In this document: piece after piece, positions 35,458 through 44,489 of the stretch | Layout of the letters: each line of letters starts with the position of its first letter | Position numbering within the stretch: the stretch's first letter is position 1 | Source: Candidatus Gastranaerophilales bacterium | GTDB taxonomy: Bacteria; Cyanobacteriota; Vampirovibrionia; Gastranaerophilales; Gastranaerophilaceae | DNA: 64,000 bases | Direction of reading: 5' to 3' | NCBI GenBank assembly: GCA_947624325.1 | Contig: CANQJT010000004.1 | Location: 124,001-188,000, forward strand | Translations under genes and position numbers: made by a program | The notes under the pieces: generated by a model | Databases searched by the model: none | What the model was told of the DNA's origin: nothing | The model's input: only the letters and a program-made list of their open reading frames with translations

Positions 35458-35488
35458 TTGACTTAGAGTTACTATCATCAGTTAATAT
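35458..35488 (+). promoter_or_regulatory. Likely promoter of the reductase gene, 19-bp spacer
   Basis: TTGACT (35458-35463) and TAATAT (35483-35488) are separated by 19 bases. Such long spacers are typical of promoters activated by MerR-family regulators, and the spacer begins with TTAGAGT, a word common in MerR-type operators. No MerR gene is in the window. The dyad is poor. Confidence 0.4.
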
Positions 35489-35522
35489 AAATTTGAAAAC
35501 TATAAACAGGTGCGGAGGTAAC

Positions 35523-36530
35523 ATGCAAAACAGATTTTTAAGAGATTTAGAAGTCAGTCCTATTGGTATGGGCTGTATGGGTTTTTCACACGGCTACGGA
35601 CAAATCCCCGAAATAGAATATTCAATAGAAGCGATAAGAAACGCATACGATTTCGGATGCACTCATTTTGATACAGCTGAAGTATACGGCAGAGAATTAT
35701 ATTACCCGGGTCATAATGAAGAAATAGTAGGAAAAGCAGTAAAACCGTTCAGAAAAAATATAATACTTGCAACTAAAATACATATTGATGAAAAGAAAGT
35801 CCAAAACGGCAAGCCCTTATATGAACATATAAAAGAACATTTAACGGCTTCAATGAAAAAATTAGAGACTGATTATATTGATTTATATTATCTTCACCGT
35901 CTGAACGAATATGTACCCGTTGAAGATGTTGCAGGTGTTATGGGACAGCTTATAAAAGAGGGAATGATAAAAGCATGGGGATTATCTCAAGTTTCGGTTA
36001 AAACTCTTGATAAAGCTCATAAAGTAACCCCCGTAAGTGCAATACAGAGTTTGTATTCAATGCTTGAAAGAGATTTAGAAAAAGATATTTTTCCGTATTG
36101 CATTAAAAATAATATAGGTGTAGTAGCATTTTCCCCGATTGCAAGCGGATTTTTATCGGGAAAAGTTACGACACAAACAAAATTTGAAGGGGATGATGTA
36201 AGAAAATTTGTTCCTCAATTGTCAAAAGAAAATATTATTGCTAATCAACCGATACTTGATGTTATAGGAAAATTTGCGAAAGAAAAAAATGCAACAAATG
36301 CACAAATTTCTCTTGCCTGGATGCTCCATAAATACCCCAATGTTGTTCCTATCCCGGGTTCTAAGAATAAAGAAAGAATTTTGGAAAATCTTGGTGCTTG
36401 GAATGTTCAATTATCCGATAACGAATTTAGCGAACTTGAAAATGCATTAAATAATTGTAAGGTATTCGGTCATAGAGGAAATCTTGAAACTCAACAGACC
36501 ACTTTTGGAAATAATTGGTATAATAAGTAA
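35523..36530 (+). CDS. Aldo/keto reductase
   Basis: A protein of about 335 residues with the complete catalytic tetrad of aldo/keto reductases: F-D-T-A-E-V-Y-G (Asp and Tyr), A-T-K (Lys) and Y-Y-L-H (His). The C-terminal I-P-G-S-K-N-K-E-R-I-L-E-N motif binds the NADPH phosphate. The ATG at 35523 is chosen for its GGAGG site; an upstream TTG at 35493 is also open. It is followed one base later by the exported CMD-cupin gene, forming an operon. The closest general type is AKR13-like reductases of quinones and aldehydes. The substrate is unknown. Confidence 0.92.
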   Translation: MQNRFLRDLEVSPIGMGCMGFSHGYGQIPEIEYSIEAIRNAYDFGCTHFDTAEVYGRELYYPGHNEEIVGKAVKPFRKNIILATKIHIDEKKVQNGKPLYEHIKEHLTASMKKLETDYIDLYYLHRLNEYVPVEDVAGVMGQLIKEGMIKAWGLSQVSVKTLDKAHKVTPVSAIQSLYSMLERDLEKDIFPYCIKNNIGVVAFSPIASGFLSGKVTTQTKFEGDDVRKFVPQLSKENIIANQPILDVIGKFAKEKNATNAQISLAWMLHKYPNVVPIPGSKNKERILENLGAWNVQLSDNEFSELENALNNCKVFGHRGNLETQQTTFGNNWYNK

Positions 36531-36531
36531 T

Positions 36532-37380
36532 ATGAAAAAATTTTTAATACTGATTTTAACGATTTTATTTATTTCGTCAAATGTTTCTTATGCAGGATTA
36601 AGAGAGAAAACGAAGGGAAATACTATGGGAAAAATAACACAAACCGCAGGCAGAGATGCATTAGGTAATTTTGCACCTGATTTTGCTCATTATAATGATG
36701 ATATTTTATTCGGTGAAAATTGGAATAACAATGATATAGATACAAAAACCCGTTCAATTATAACCGTAACAGCGCTCATAAGCCAGGGAATGACTGATAC
36801 ATCATTAAAATATCATTTGCAAAATGCGAAAAACCATGGTGTAACAAAAGCAGAAATAGCGGCAATTATAACAAACACGGCATTTTATGCAGGCTGGCCG
36901 AAAGCCTGGGCTGCATTTAATCTGGCAAAAGAAGTTTGGACAGATAATACAACAGCTTTAACAGAAAAAGAAAAATATGAAAAAACAATAATGTTTCCCA
37001 TAGGTGAGAAAAATGATGCTTTTTCTAAATATTTTACGGGGCAAAGCTACATTTATCCCATTTCAACCTCTCAGGTAAAAATGTATAATGTAACATTTGA
37101 GCCAAAATGCAGGAATAACTGGCATATTCATCATGCTAAATCAGGCGGAGGTCAGATATTAGTTGCTATAGGAGGAAGAGGCTATTATCAGGAACAGGGT
37201 AAAGACCCTATTGAAATGCTTCCGGGGGCTGTAATAAATATCCCTGCGAATGTAAAACATTGGCACGGGGCAGCACCAAACAGCTGGTTTTCTCATATTG
37301 CAGTAGAAGTTGACGGTACAGAAGCCTCTAATGAATGGCTTGAACCCGTTTCCGATAACGAATATGGAAAATTAAAATAA
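36532..37380 (+). CDS. Exported carboxymuconolactone decarboxylase-cupin fusion protein
   Basis: A protein of about 282 residues. The ATG at 36532 begins a signal peptide (MKK, hydrophobic core, S-Y-A-G). A CMD domain (about residues 50-140) contains I-I-T-V-T-A-L-I and the H-x-x-x-A-x-x-x-G helix but no C-x-x-C peroxidatic pair, so it is closer to true CMD than to AhpD. A cupin domain (about 175-265) has W-H-I-H-H, G-x-Y and V-K-H-W-H-G metal-ligand positions. The pairing with an aldo/keto reductase is a recurring arrangement. Location is periplasmic by inference. Confidence 0.85.
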   Translation: MKKFLILILTILFISSNVSYAGLREKTKGNTMGKITQTAGRDALGNFAPDFAHYNDDILFGENWNNNDIDTKTRSIITVTALISQGMTDTSLKYHLQNAKNHGVTKAEIAAIITNTAFYAGWPKAWAAFNLAKEVWTDNTTALTEKEKYEKTIMFPIGEKNDAFSKYFTGQSYIYPISTSQVKMYNVTFEPKCRNNWHIHHAKSGGGQILVAIGGRGYYQEQGKDPIEMLPGAVINIPANVKHWHGAAPNSWFSHIAVEVDGTEASNEWLEPVSDNEYGKLK

Positions 37381-37499
37381 TTTTTATTGCCTTTTTTGGG
37401 GTTTAATGTATAATATAAACAGTAAGTAGATTACAGGTTGTTACTGCTAAATATTCAATTAATTGATTATTTTTTTGCAGATTTACCATAAGAGATTTC

Positions 37500-40400
37500 A
37501 TGACTGTTTGTAATTTTAATTTCAAGTATTTAAAGGATAATTCCACACCCGGAAGCTGGAGGCGCGGCTATGAGTACCACCAGAAGGAGCAGGTGGATTC
37601 TTTTGAAGCAGGCAAAACAGGTATAAAAGCTAAAGTAAAAGGTAATTTTAAATCCTTTTATGATGTGGAATTAAAATTTAAAAAAACAGGGGTTGAGCCT
37701 TCATGCTCTTGCCCGTTAAAAGAAAAATGGTGTAAACATGCTATAGCCGTTGCACTTAAAGCAATAGATGAACACATATATGATGATTATCTTGAAAGAA
37801 AATTTAAAATTACACCCGATTACTCTGACAGCGATACTCTAATGAACGAAAATCCGATGGGCGGATATATATTTCACTTTAATCCCAAAAGAAGGCAAAA
37901 TTTCTTTTCAATTCTTGTTATGGACAGAACAACGGGAAAAGTTATAAGAGATTTAGAAGCACTTTTAAAAGCAGTAATTGCGGCGCAAAGAGCGGATGAA
38001 AATTTTGAACTGAATAATTCTCAAAAAATAGAACTTGCTATCTTTCAGCAGTTAATGAAAAGTTCCCGACTGGATAAAAAAGCAGGCTGGTATGATATAC
38101 CGATAGCTAAATTTGACAACTTTTTTCAATTATTATCCAAAGCTGATGACGTAATTGACGGTAAAACAAAAGATAAATTACAGTTTTGCTCAGACGAGTG
38201 GAAACTTTCAATGGCCGTTAATTTTTCAATGGTAGGTAATGTTTTATTATCTTTATATTGGCAAAGACCTGATAAAGATGATATTATCCCGTTTGAAGAG
38301 GTCAGATATTTTTCAAGACAGTTAAAATGGGGCAGGTACAAAAATAAAATATTCCCCATAAATGTAGCATTATCGGCCCTGCCTCAAAATTTAATAAAAT
38401 CAACTTTTACGGATGTAAAAGATGCGGATGGAGCTAAATTTTTATATGAAGAACTCCCGAAATTAAGACAATTAATACCTTGTGAAGTTTCTGAAATTAT
38501 AGATAAATTAACACTTGAGCAGAAACCGCCGATAAACGTGGTTACTATGGGACTGGATTATGACGGAGCCTTAAAAGCGGAACTTGAATTTGACTATGAC
38601 GGAACAAGAGTTGCATATTCAAAACTGGCTTCAAAAAGCCCTTATGTAACAATAAAAAAGCCTAAGGAAGATTTGTTATACTGGGTTAAAAGAAATATTG
38701 TCCATGAAGAAAGAGCATATCAAATGCTTTTAGCCTGCAAATTTGCACCGATGCAGACCAATAATCTTGCAATCGAAAAAGAAAATGCAATCGATTTTTA
38801 TAACTACTATTTAAAACGGGCAGGCGACGGCTGGAAATTTGAAGAAAAAGACGATATGAGCTTCTTTAAATTATCGCCTAAACCTTTTGAAATGATAGCC
38901 GATATTGATTTTGCCATTGATTCAACAGATAGTTTTGAAGTTACTTTATACGGTAAAGTCGGGGATGAAGAAATATCTTTTGATGAAATTTATAATCTTA
39001 TTGTTGAAGGCGATAAATATTTAAGAGTTAAAAATTACGGATTTGTTGAAGTTCCGGGGCAGGATATATTTTCTATTTTAAAATCCTTTAATACCTTTGA
39101 TGTTTATAAAAACGAAGATAATAAATACATAGTAAAAACCTTCAGGGCAGGGCTTTTATCAGAAATGCAGAACTTAGGCTTTAAACTAAAAATGAGCAGA
39201 AAGTTCTCGGCATTTTGGAAGCAGATTTCAACTTTTTCAACTATGGATAATGCACCTTTACCGAAAGATATTAATGCGGAATTAAGAGAATATCAATATA
39301 AAGGGTTCAGCTGGCTTTGGTTTTTGTATAAATACGGACTTAACGGTATACTGGCTGATGATATGGGGCTTGGTAAAACACTTCAGGCACTTACACTTTT
39401 ACAAAAAGCAAAAGAAAAAGATAAAAAAGCGCCCAACCTTGTTATATGCCCTACCTCCGTTGTATTTAACTGGGAAAACGAAGTTCAAAAATTCATTCCA
39501 TCATTAAAATGTCTGAAATTAAGCGGAACAGAAAGAAAAGAACATTTTAAAGAAATACCCAAGTACGATATTATCATTACAAGCTATGCACTTATAAGAA
39601 GGGATATAGAAAAACTTAAAAAATTTGAATTCCGATATATAATTCTGGATGAATCACAAAACATAAAAAACCCCGAATCCTTAACTGCAAAATCGGTAAA
39701 AATGCTGAACGGCAAACATAAATTAGCGCTATCCGGCACACCGATTGAAAATAAACTGGAAGAACTCTGGAGTGTATTTGACTTTTTAATGCCGGGATTT
39801 TTGCTTAATTTATCGGAATTTAATTACCGTTATGTAACTCCTATTGTGGATAGAGGCGAAAAGATTGTTGAAAAACGATTAAAATCACAGATTTATCCGT
39901 TTATATTGCGCCGTATGAAAAGAGATGTTGCAAAAGATCTCCCCGATAAAGTTGAAAATATTGCATACTGCGAACTTACACCCGAACAGAAAGATTTTTA
40001 TCTTGAAGTACTTGATTCAACAAAAGAAGAATTATTTAAATCCATTGCGGAAAACGGACTTGAAAAGAGCCGTATGAGCATATTCTCTGCACTGTTAAGA
40101 TTGCGCCAGATATGCTGTCACCCAAGGCTGTATGATAAAGAAAACAAAAAAGGCATTGAAACTTCAGGCAAATTTGAGCAATTAAAATCAATGCTGGAGG
40201 AAATAATCTCGGAAGGTCACAGAATACTTCTGTTCTCGCAATTTGTTGATATGCTTGATATTGTAAAAGAATGGCTTATTAAAGAAGGTATAAAACACGA
40301 ATATTTAACAGGCTCAACCCAAAATCGACAGGAAGTTGTTGAAAGATTTAATACTGATGAAACAATACCTATTTTCTTAGTAAGTTTAAAAGCAGGCGGA

Positions 40401-40676
40401 ACCGGTTTGAATTTGACGGGAGCTGATTATGTTATCCACTATGACCCGTGGTGGAATCCTGCTGTTGAAGATCAGGCAACAGATAGAGCCTACCGTATAG
40501 GGCAGACTAAAAAAGTATTTGTTTACCGTTTGATTACTAAAAACACCGTTGAAGAAAAAATTCAAAAACTTAAGCAGGATAAGAGAAATCTGGTAGATTC
40601 CGTTATCAGTGTAGATAGAAACATCGGTAAAACACTTACTTATGCCGATTTGCAGGATATATTCACTATTGATTAA
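37500..40676 (+). CDS. SWIM zinc-finger SNF2-family helicase
   Basis: A 1058-residue protein. The N-terminal SWIM finger (C-S-C-P then C-K-H, about residues 67-80) is followed by a SNF2 N-terminal region and the two RecA-like ATPase lobes. Motif I is D-D-M-G-L-G-K-T (about 622-629), motif II is D-E-S-Q (rather than DEAH), and motifs V-VI near the C-terminus are G-G-T-G-L-N-L and D-R-A-Y-R-I-G-Q. Bacterial HepA/SWIM-SNF2 proteins are DNA or RNA-polymerase translocases, and some belong to defence or repair systems. Here it stands alone, so no system is implied. Confidence 0.94.
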   Translation: MTVCNFNFKYLKDNSTPGSWRRGYEYHQKEQVDSFEAGKTGIKAKVKGNFKSFYDVELKFKKTGVEPSCSCPLKEKWCKHAIAVALKAIDEHIYDDYLERKFKITPDYSDSDTLMNENPMGGYIFHFNPKRRQNFFSILVMDRTTGKVIRDLEALLKAVIAAQRADENFELNNSQKIELAIFQQLMKSSRLDKKAGWYDIPIAKFDNFFQLLSKADDVIDGKTKDKLQFCSDEWKLSMAVNFSMVGNVLLSLYWQRPDKDDIIPFEEVRYFSRQLKWGRYKNKIFPINVALSALPQNLIKSTFTDVKDADGAKFLYEELPKLRQLIPCEVSEIIDKLTLEQKPPINVVTMGLDYDGALKAELEFDYDGTRVAYSKLASKSPYVTIKKPKEDLLYWVKRNIVHEERAYQMLLACKFAPMQTNNLAIEKENAIDFYNYYLKRAGDGWKFEEKDDMSFFKLSPKPFEMIADIDFAIDSTDSFEVTLYGKVGDEEISFDEIYNLIVEGDKYLRVKNYGFVEVPGQDIFSILKSFNTFDVYKNEDNKYIVKTFRAGLLSEMQNLGFKLKMSRKFSAFWKQISTFSTMDNAPLPKDINAELREYQYKGFSWLWFLYKYGLNGILADDMGLGKTLQALTLLQKAKEKDKKAPNLVICPTSVVFNWENEVQKFIPSLKCLKLSGTERKEHFKEIPKYDIIITSYALIRRDIEKLKKFEFRYIILDESQNIKNPESLTAKSVKMLNGKHKLALSGTPIENKLEELWSVFDFLMPGFLLNLSEFNYRYVTPIVDRGEKIVEKRLKSQIYPFILRRMKRDVAKDLPDKVENIAYCELTPEQKDFYLEVLDSTKEELFKSIAENGLEKSRMSIFSALLRLRQICCHPRLYDKENKKGIETSGKFEQLKSMLEEIISEGHRILLFSQFVDMLDIVKEWLIKEGIKHEYLTGSTQNRQEVVERFNTDETIPIFLVSLKAGGTGLNLTGADYVIHYDPWWNPAVEDQATDRAYRIGQTKKVFVYRLITKNTVEEKIQKLKQDKRNLVDSVISVDRNIGKTLTYADLQDIFTID

Positions 40677-43600
40677 TTATAACGGCAATAACCCGTTTTC
40701 CTTTCTTAATTTTTCAACAATATCTTTATTATTAATATAATCCGCCATAAATTTATCTGTATCAGTTTCGTAAGTAACATTTTCTTGTGCTGTTTTTTGG
40801 CTTATTTGTTTAATTATATACTGAAAATCAATATTATTAAGCAAATTTGACCTGATAGGCGATGGGATATGAATGTGAGATTTTCCCTCATTAAATCCGC
40901 CATTAAAATCATAACCTTGAGGAGTATTATTAAATTCAAAAAATGTTATATTACCCTTTTCGGGATTTTGGTATCCTAATCTGAATATCCAATCACTATT
41001 TGATGTATAATTCAACTGAGGCGAATGGATACGCATTTCCCAATTTTTACCGTTATTATTAGTCCATTCAGCTCCGATACAGTATAGTATTTTATTATCA
41101 TCTCCGCATGAATACGGTTTAATGGTAAGTCTGGCATCTTTAGGGAAAATTCTTAAAATATTTTCTGCCGTTAACTGATTATTTTGTTTCAATTCCGTAA
41201 TCAATTTCCCATAGTGATTAATTATTTCATCATCAGATTTGCCCTGACAATAAAACGGTTTACCTAATTCACCGCAGGAATTAAGTCCCTGCCCTATAAT
41301 TGTTTCATTTTTATCATCAATAATATTAAAAACAAAGTTTTGCGCTGTTTTTGCAAGTATTTCAGCCTGTTTTTCAGGGTTTAAGTTTGGAGTTGAAACA
41401 AATGATTTTATTGTATTTTCGTCTAATAAGTCTTTAGACGGTTTTGTTTTATCAACAATACTGATTGCTCCGTTATATGCTGAGAATTGCTCATTACTAT
41501 TTTTATCTTCAATATATAAAACATTTTTTCCGTTTTCTTTTTTCTTTTTTATATTGACTTCGAAATTATTTTCTCCGTTTTTCAAAACGTGAATACCATT
41601 GTCAATTTTTTTAATTTCCAATTCCTCTGTATCATATACGGATATTTCACCATTCGCAGAGGGTTTACTTATATTACGGAAGTTTAAACCTGCAAATGAT
41701 TTACCATTGATGTTATCGAGCATTTCTGCTTTTATATAATCACTCACAGCTTTTTGTATAGCTGTGTGTATATCTTTAGCTTCACCCGTACTAATCAAAT
41801 AAAAAACTTTTTCAGGCAATTCTTTTATTTGGTCTGCCGGTAATAATGATAATGTTGTTTCTTTAACAAGTACATAAGCTTCACTATGAGAAAGAGAATA
41901 AAAGCTTCCATCTTTTCTTTTTAATTTTTGAGAACGTAATATATCATATCTTGTTAGTTCATCTTCGCTTAATTGACATAAGTCAAGTGCACAATAAGAT
42001 GACTCGCCTTTTTCTCTGTAGTCATCATATATTTTGCGCTCTTCTTCGCTTAATTGACATAAGTCAAGTGCATAATAATATGACTCACCTTTTTTTATGT
42101 ATTCATCATATATTTTGCGCTTTTCGTCGCTTAATTTGCATACTTTAAGTGCACAATAAGATGACTCGCCTTTTTCTCTGTAGTCATCATATATTTTGCG
42201 CTCTTCTTCGCTTAATTGACATAAGTCAAGTGCATAATAAGATGACTCACCTTTTTCTTTGTATTCATCATATATTTTGCGCTCTTCTTCGCTTAATTGA
42301 CATAAGTCAAGTGCACAATAAGATTTCTCACCTTTTTCTCTGTATTCATCATATATTTTGCGCTCGTCTTCACTTAATTGACATAAGTCAAGTGCTACAT
42401 CATGTGACACACCTTTTTCTCTGTATTCATCACATATTTTGCGCTCGTCTTCGCTTAATTTGCATAATTCAAGTGCATCATCAGGTGACACACCTTTTTC
42501 TCTGTATTCATCATATATTTTGCGCTCTTCTTCGCTTAATTGACATAAGTCAAGTGCACAATAAGATTTCTCACCTTTTTTTATGTATTCATCATATATT
42601 TTGCGCTTTTCGTCGCTTAATCTGCATACTTTAAGTGCATAATAAGATTCCTCACCTTTTTCTCTGTAGTCATCATATATATTACGTTCTTTGTTGCTTA
42701 ATTTGGATATTTTAATTGCATCATCAGGTGACTCACCTTTTTCTCTGTAGTCATCATATATTTTGCGCTCTTCTTCGCTTAATCTGCATACTTCAAGTGC
42801 ATCATAATATGATGCACCTTTTTTTATGTATTCATCATATACTGCAAGCTCTGAATCATTTAAATTTATAAGTTTAGGTATAATATCTATGTCATATCCT
42901 TTTAAAATGAGTTTTATTGTCTTATATTCTTTTTCTATTTCATCATCGGTTTTGCCTTCCTGCGCCCACTTTAACGCACGATTTACGGGGTACTTTATAT
43001 GCTTTAAATCGTCAGGACAGTGCCTTTGAGGTATGGATTTATCCATATCGGGGTCATTAATTTTTTTATTTTTTATTTCTATAAATCTGTCAATTTGTGC
43101 ATCGGTTAAACCAAGCTTTGCACATTTTACAGCTTCTTCCTTATATAATCCTGATTTGTTTCTTATATTATTAATATACGTATTTATTGCATTATCATCT
43201 AATTGCATCCTGCGGATTAAAATCATTTCCAATCCGCTTAAATCAGGATATTTCTTTATTAAATCAATATATGATTTTAAATCATTTTCATCATTTACAT
43301 CAAATGCAAATAATGCAAGCATTTGATCTGTTGATATTTTTACATCCCGTGGTATATACCCCATTAATTTTTCGGCATATTCTTTATAATCTTCTATTTT
43401 ATTTTCATATAAACTATAACTTAATAAAGATAAGCCATTTATTAATTTATTATTAAAATCTTCTTCTTGACCTGAAGCTCCTATTAAATATGCTAAGTCT
43501 GATTTTGTTTCGGCACCTTTACATAAACTAACCAGATTTTCAGGCTTATAATCCTCTGCCCTGTTCATCTGATGTTTTTTATTTTTATATAAAATATCAC

Positions 43601-43829
43601 GAATTTCTTCATTTTCAAAAAAAGAAATATTATCTCTTACAAAATCAAAACTAATCCCTTTAAATGCAATTTTATTATTATAATTACTTGGATAATGTAA
43701 TTTTGAAACAGGACATGAAGTATACAAATAGTTTTTATTATAATCAAAATTTTTAACAGTATTTGATTTCATACTGCTTTTATTATTTATAATACTATTT
43801 AGATAAACTTGTCTGCTTGTTATTTCCAT
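40677..43829 (-). CDS. Giant lineage-specific protein with 27-residue tandem repeats and A-F-K-G leader
   Basis: About 1050 residues. The ATG at 43829 is chosen for the AGGAG site. The N-terminal 60 residues are Asn/Ser-rich and end in I-A-F-K-G-I. A helical region follows, then eleven 27-residue repeats of the form L-S-E-E-E-R-K-I-Y-D-E-Y-R-E-K-G followed by A-L-x-L-C-Q, then a C-terminal domain of about 400 residues that looks folded and mixed alpha/beta (Y-C-x-G-x-x-W-T-N-N near the middle). The repeats probably form a helical solenoid. No family is recognised. It abuts the SNF2 gene tail to tail. Confidence 0.75.
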   Translation of the reverse strand: MEITSRQVYLNSIINNKSSMKSNTVKNFDYNKNYLYTSCPVSKLHYPSNYNNKIAFKGISFDFVRDNISFFENEEIRDILYKNKKHQMNRAEDYKPENLVSLCKGAETKSDLAYLIGASGQEEDFNNKLINGLSLLSYSLYENKIEDYKEYAEKLMGYIPRDVKISTDQMLALFAFDVNDENDLKSYIDLIKKYPDLSGLEMILIRRMQLDDNAINTYINNIRNKSGLYKEEAVKCAKLGLTDAQIDRFIEIKNKKINDPDMDKSIPQRHCPDDLKHIKYPVNRALKWAQEGKTDDEIEKEYKTIKLILKGYDIDIIPKLINLNDSELAVYDEYIKKGASYYDALEVCRLSEEERKIYDDYREKGESPDDAIKISKLSNKERNIYDDYREKGEESYYALKVCRLSDEKRKIYDEYIKKGEKSYCALDLCQLSEEERKIYDEYREKGVSPDDALELCKLSEDERKICDEYREKGVSHDVALDLCQLSEDERKIYDEYREKGEKSYCALDLCQLSEEERKIYDEYKEKGESSYYALDLCQLSEEERKIYDDYREKGESSYCALKVCKLSDEKRKIYDEYIKKGESYYYALDLCQLSEEERKIYDDYREKGESSYCALDLCQLSEDELTRYDILRSQKLKRKDGSFYSLSHSEAYVLVKETTLSLLPADQIKELPEKVFYLISTGEAKDIHTAIQKAVSDYIKAEMLDNINGKSFAGLNFRNISKPSANGEISVYDTEELEIKKIDNGIHVLKNGENNFEVNIKKKKENGKNVLYIEDKNSNEQFSAYNGAISIVDKTKPSKDLLDENTIKSFVSTPNLNPEKQAEILAKTAQNFVFNIIDDKNETIIGQGLNSCGELGKPFYCQGKSDDEIINHYGKLITELKQNNQLTAENILRIFPKDARLTIKPYSCGDDNKILYCIGAEWTNNNGKNWEMRIHSPQLNYTSNSDWIFRLGYQNPEKGNITFFEFNNTPQGYDFNGGFNEGKSHIHIPSPIRSNLLNNIDFQYIIKQISQKTAQENVTYETDTDKFMADYINNKDIVEKLRKENGLLPL
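41973..42863 (-). repeat. Eleven tandem 81-bp repeats inside the giant gene
   Basis: Exactly 891 bases, eleven in-frame units of 81 bases. Units in the middle are nearly identical at DNA level, while the first (L-N-D-S-E-L-A-V-Y) and the partial unit after the array are diverged. Such arrays change copy number by slippage or recombination without breaking the frame. Confidence 0.92.
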
Positions 43830-44056
43830 TTTTATTTCTCCTATTTTCTCACAATATATAAAAAAACTCATAAATAAAAAATGTCTGTTTAATAGTTTGT
43901 CTTAACAAAACTTATTATTCAAAAAATATATTAATTAATTTAATCTAGTGTCGCATTCCACTCCGCTTTGTAACTCCACTTCGTGGCTTATCGTAAAATT
44001 TTGTTCGGACATATTTAGCAGCTTGACTTTTAAAAAAATTTTATTAAAGAAAAAGT

Positions 44057-44434
44057 ATGTTACTTGATTTTCTGAAACAAAAACACGAATGCACTCATAA
44101 ACACGTAAGTCCTGACGTTGATGAAAGTTATTGTCCTGATTGCGGCGCATTAATTAAAAACAAGTGGTATTTAGTGAGATGCAGCTGCTGCAACATTAAA
44201 AGAACGGCACATACGGAGTATGAAAAAATTAAACCAGATACTAAGTACTGCCCAAACTGCGGAGGAACTGATTTTTATATTGAAGAACTTGATAATATAA
44301 ATTTTATAGATGTTAATTATGCTATTTATAAAAAAATTGTAATTTCTCAAAATAAAAATACTACAAGTCAGGTATGGGTAGATAAAGAAACAAGATTACT
44401 TAATGAAAAAAAACTGCTGGGTTGCAAGAATTAA
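44057..44434 (+). CDS. Small zinc-ribbon protein
   Basis: A 125-residue protein with three C-x-x-C pairs: C-P-D-C (about residues 29-32), C-S-C-C (about 45-48) and C-P-N-C (about 71-74). They would form one or two zinc ribbons. A short C-terminal helix/strand region follows. No family is recognised and no operon partner is present. It has its own terminator, and 100 bases of non-coding DNA with a small hairpin lie upstream. Confidence 0.7.
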   Translation: MLLDFLKQKHECTHKHVSPDVDESYCPDCGALIKNKWYLVRCSCCNIKRTAHTEYEKIKPDTKYCPNCGGTDFYIEELDNINFIDVNYAIYKKIVISQNKNTTSQVWVDKETRLLNEKKLLGCKN

Positions 44435-44460
44435 AAAGAAGGCTTTATTCGCCTTCTTTA
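44435..44460 (+). terminator. Terminator after the zinc-ribbon gene
   Basis: A 9-bp perfect stem (AAAGAAGGC with GCCTTCTTT) around a seven-base loop, immediately after the stop codon. Confidence 0.85.
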
Positions 44461-44489
44461 ATATAATCCGTATTAAAAAATTTCCTCAA

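Noticed and set aside
37500-40676. SNF2 helicase as part of a defence island
   Set aside because: No nuclease, methylase or other defence partner adjoins it; neighbours are a cupin protein and a lineage-specific giant gene.
41951-42634. Two plus-strand open frames with repeated H-H-I-F-C-A units
   Set aside because: They are the antisense reading of the 81-bp repeats of the giant minus-strand gene and have no start signals.
41973-42863. CRISPR-like array
   Set aside because: Units are contiguous, in frame and coding, with no unique spacers and no cas genes nearby.
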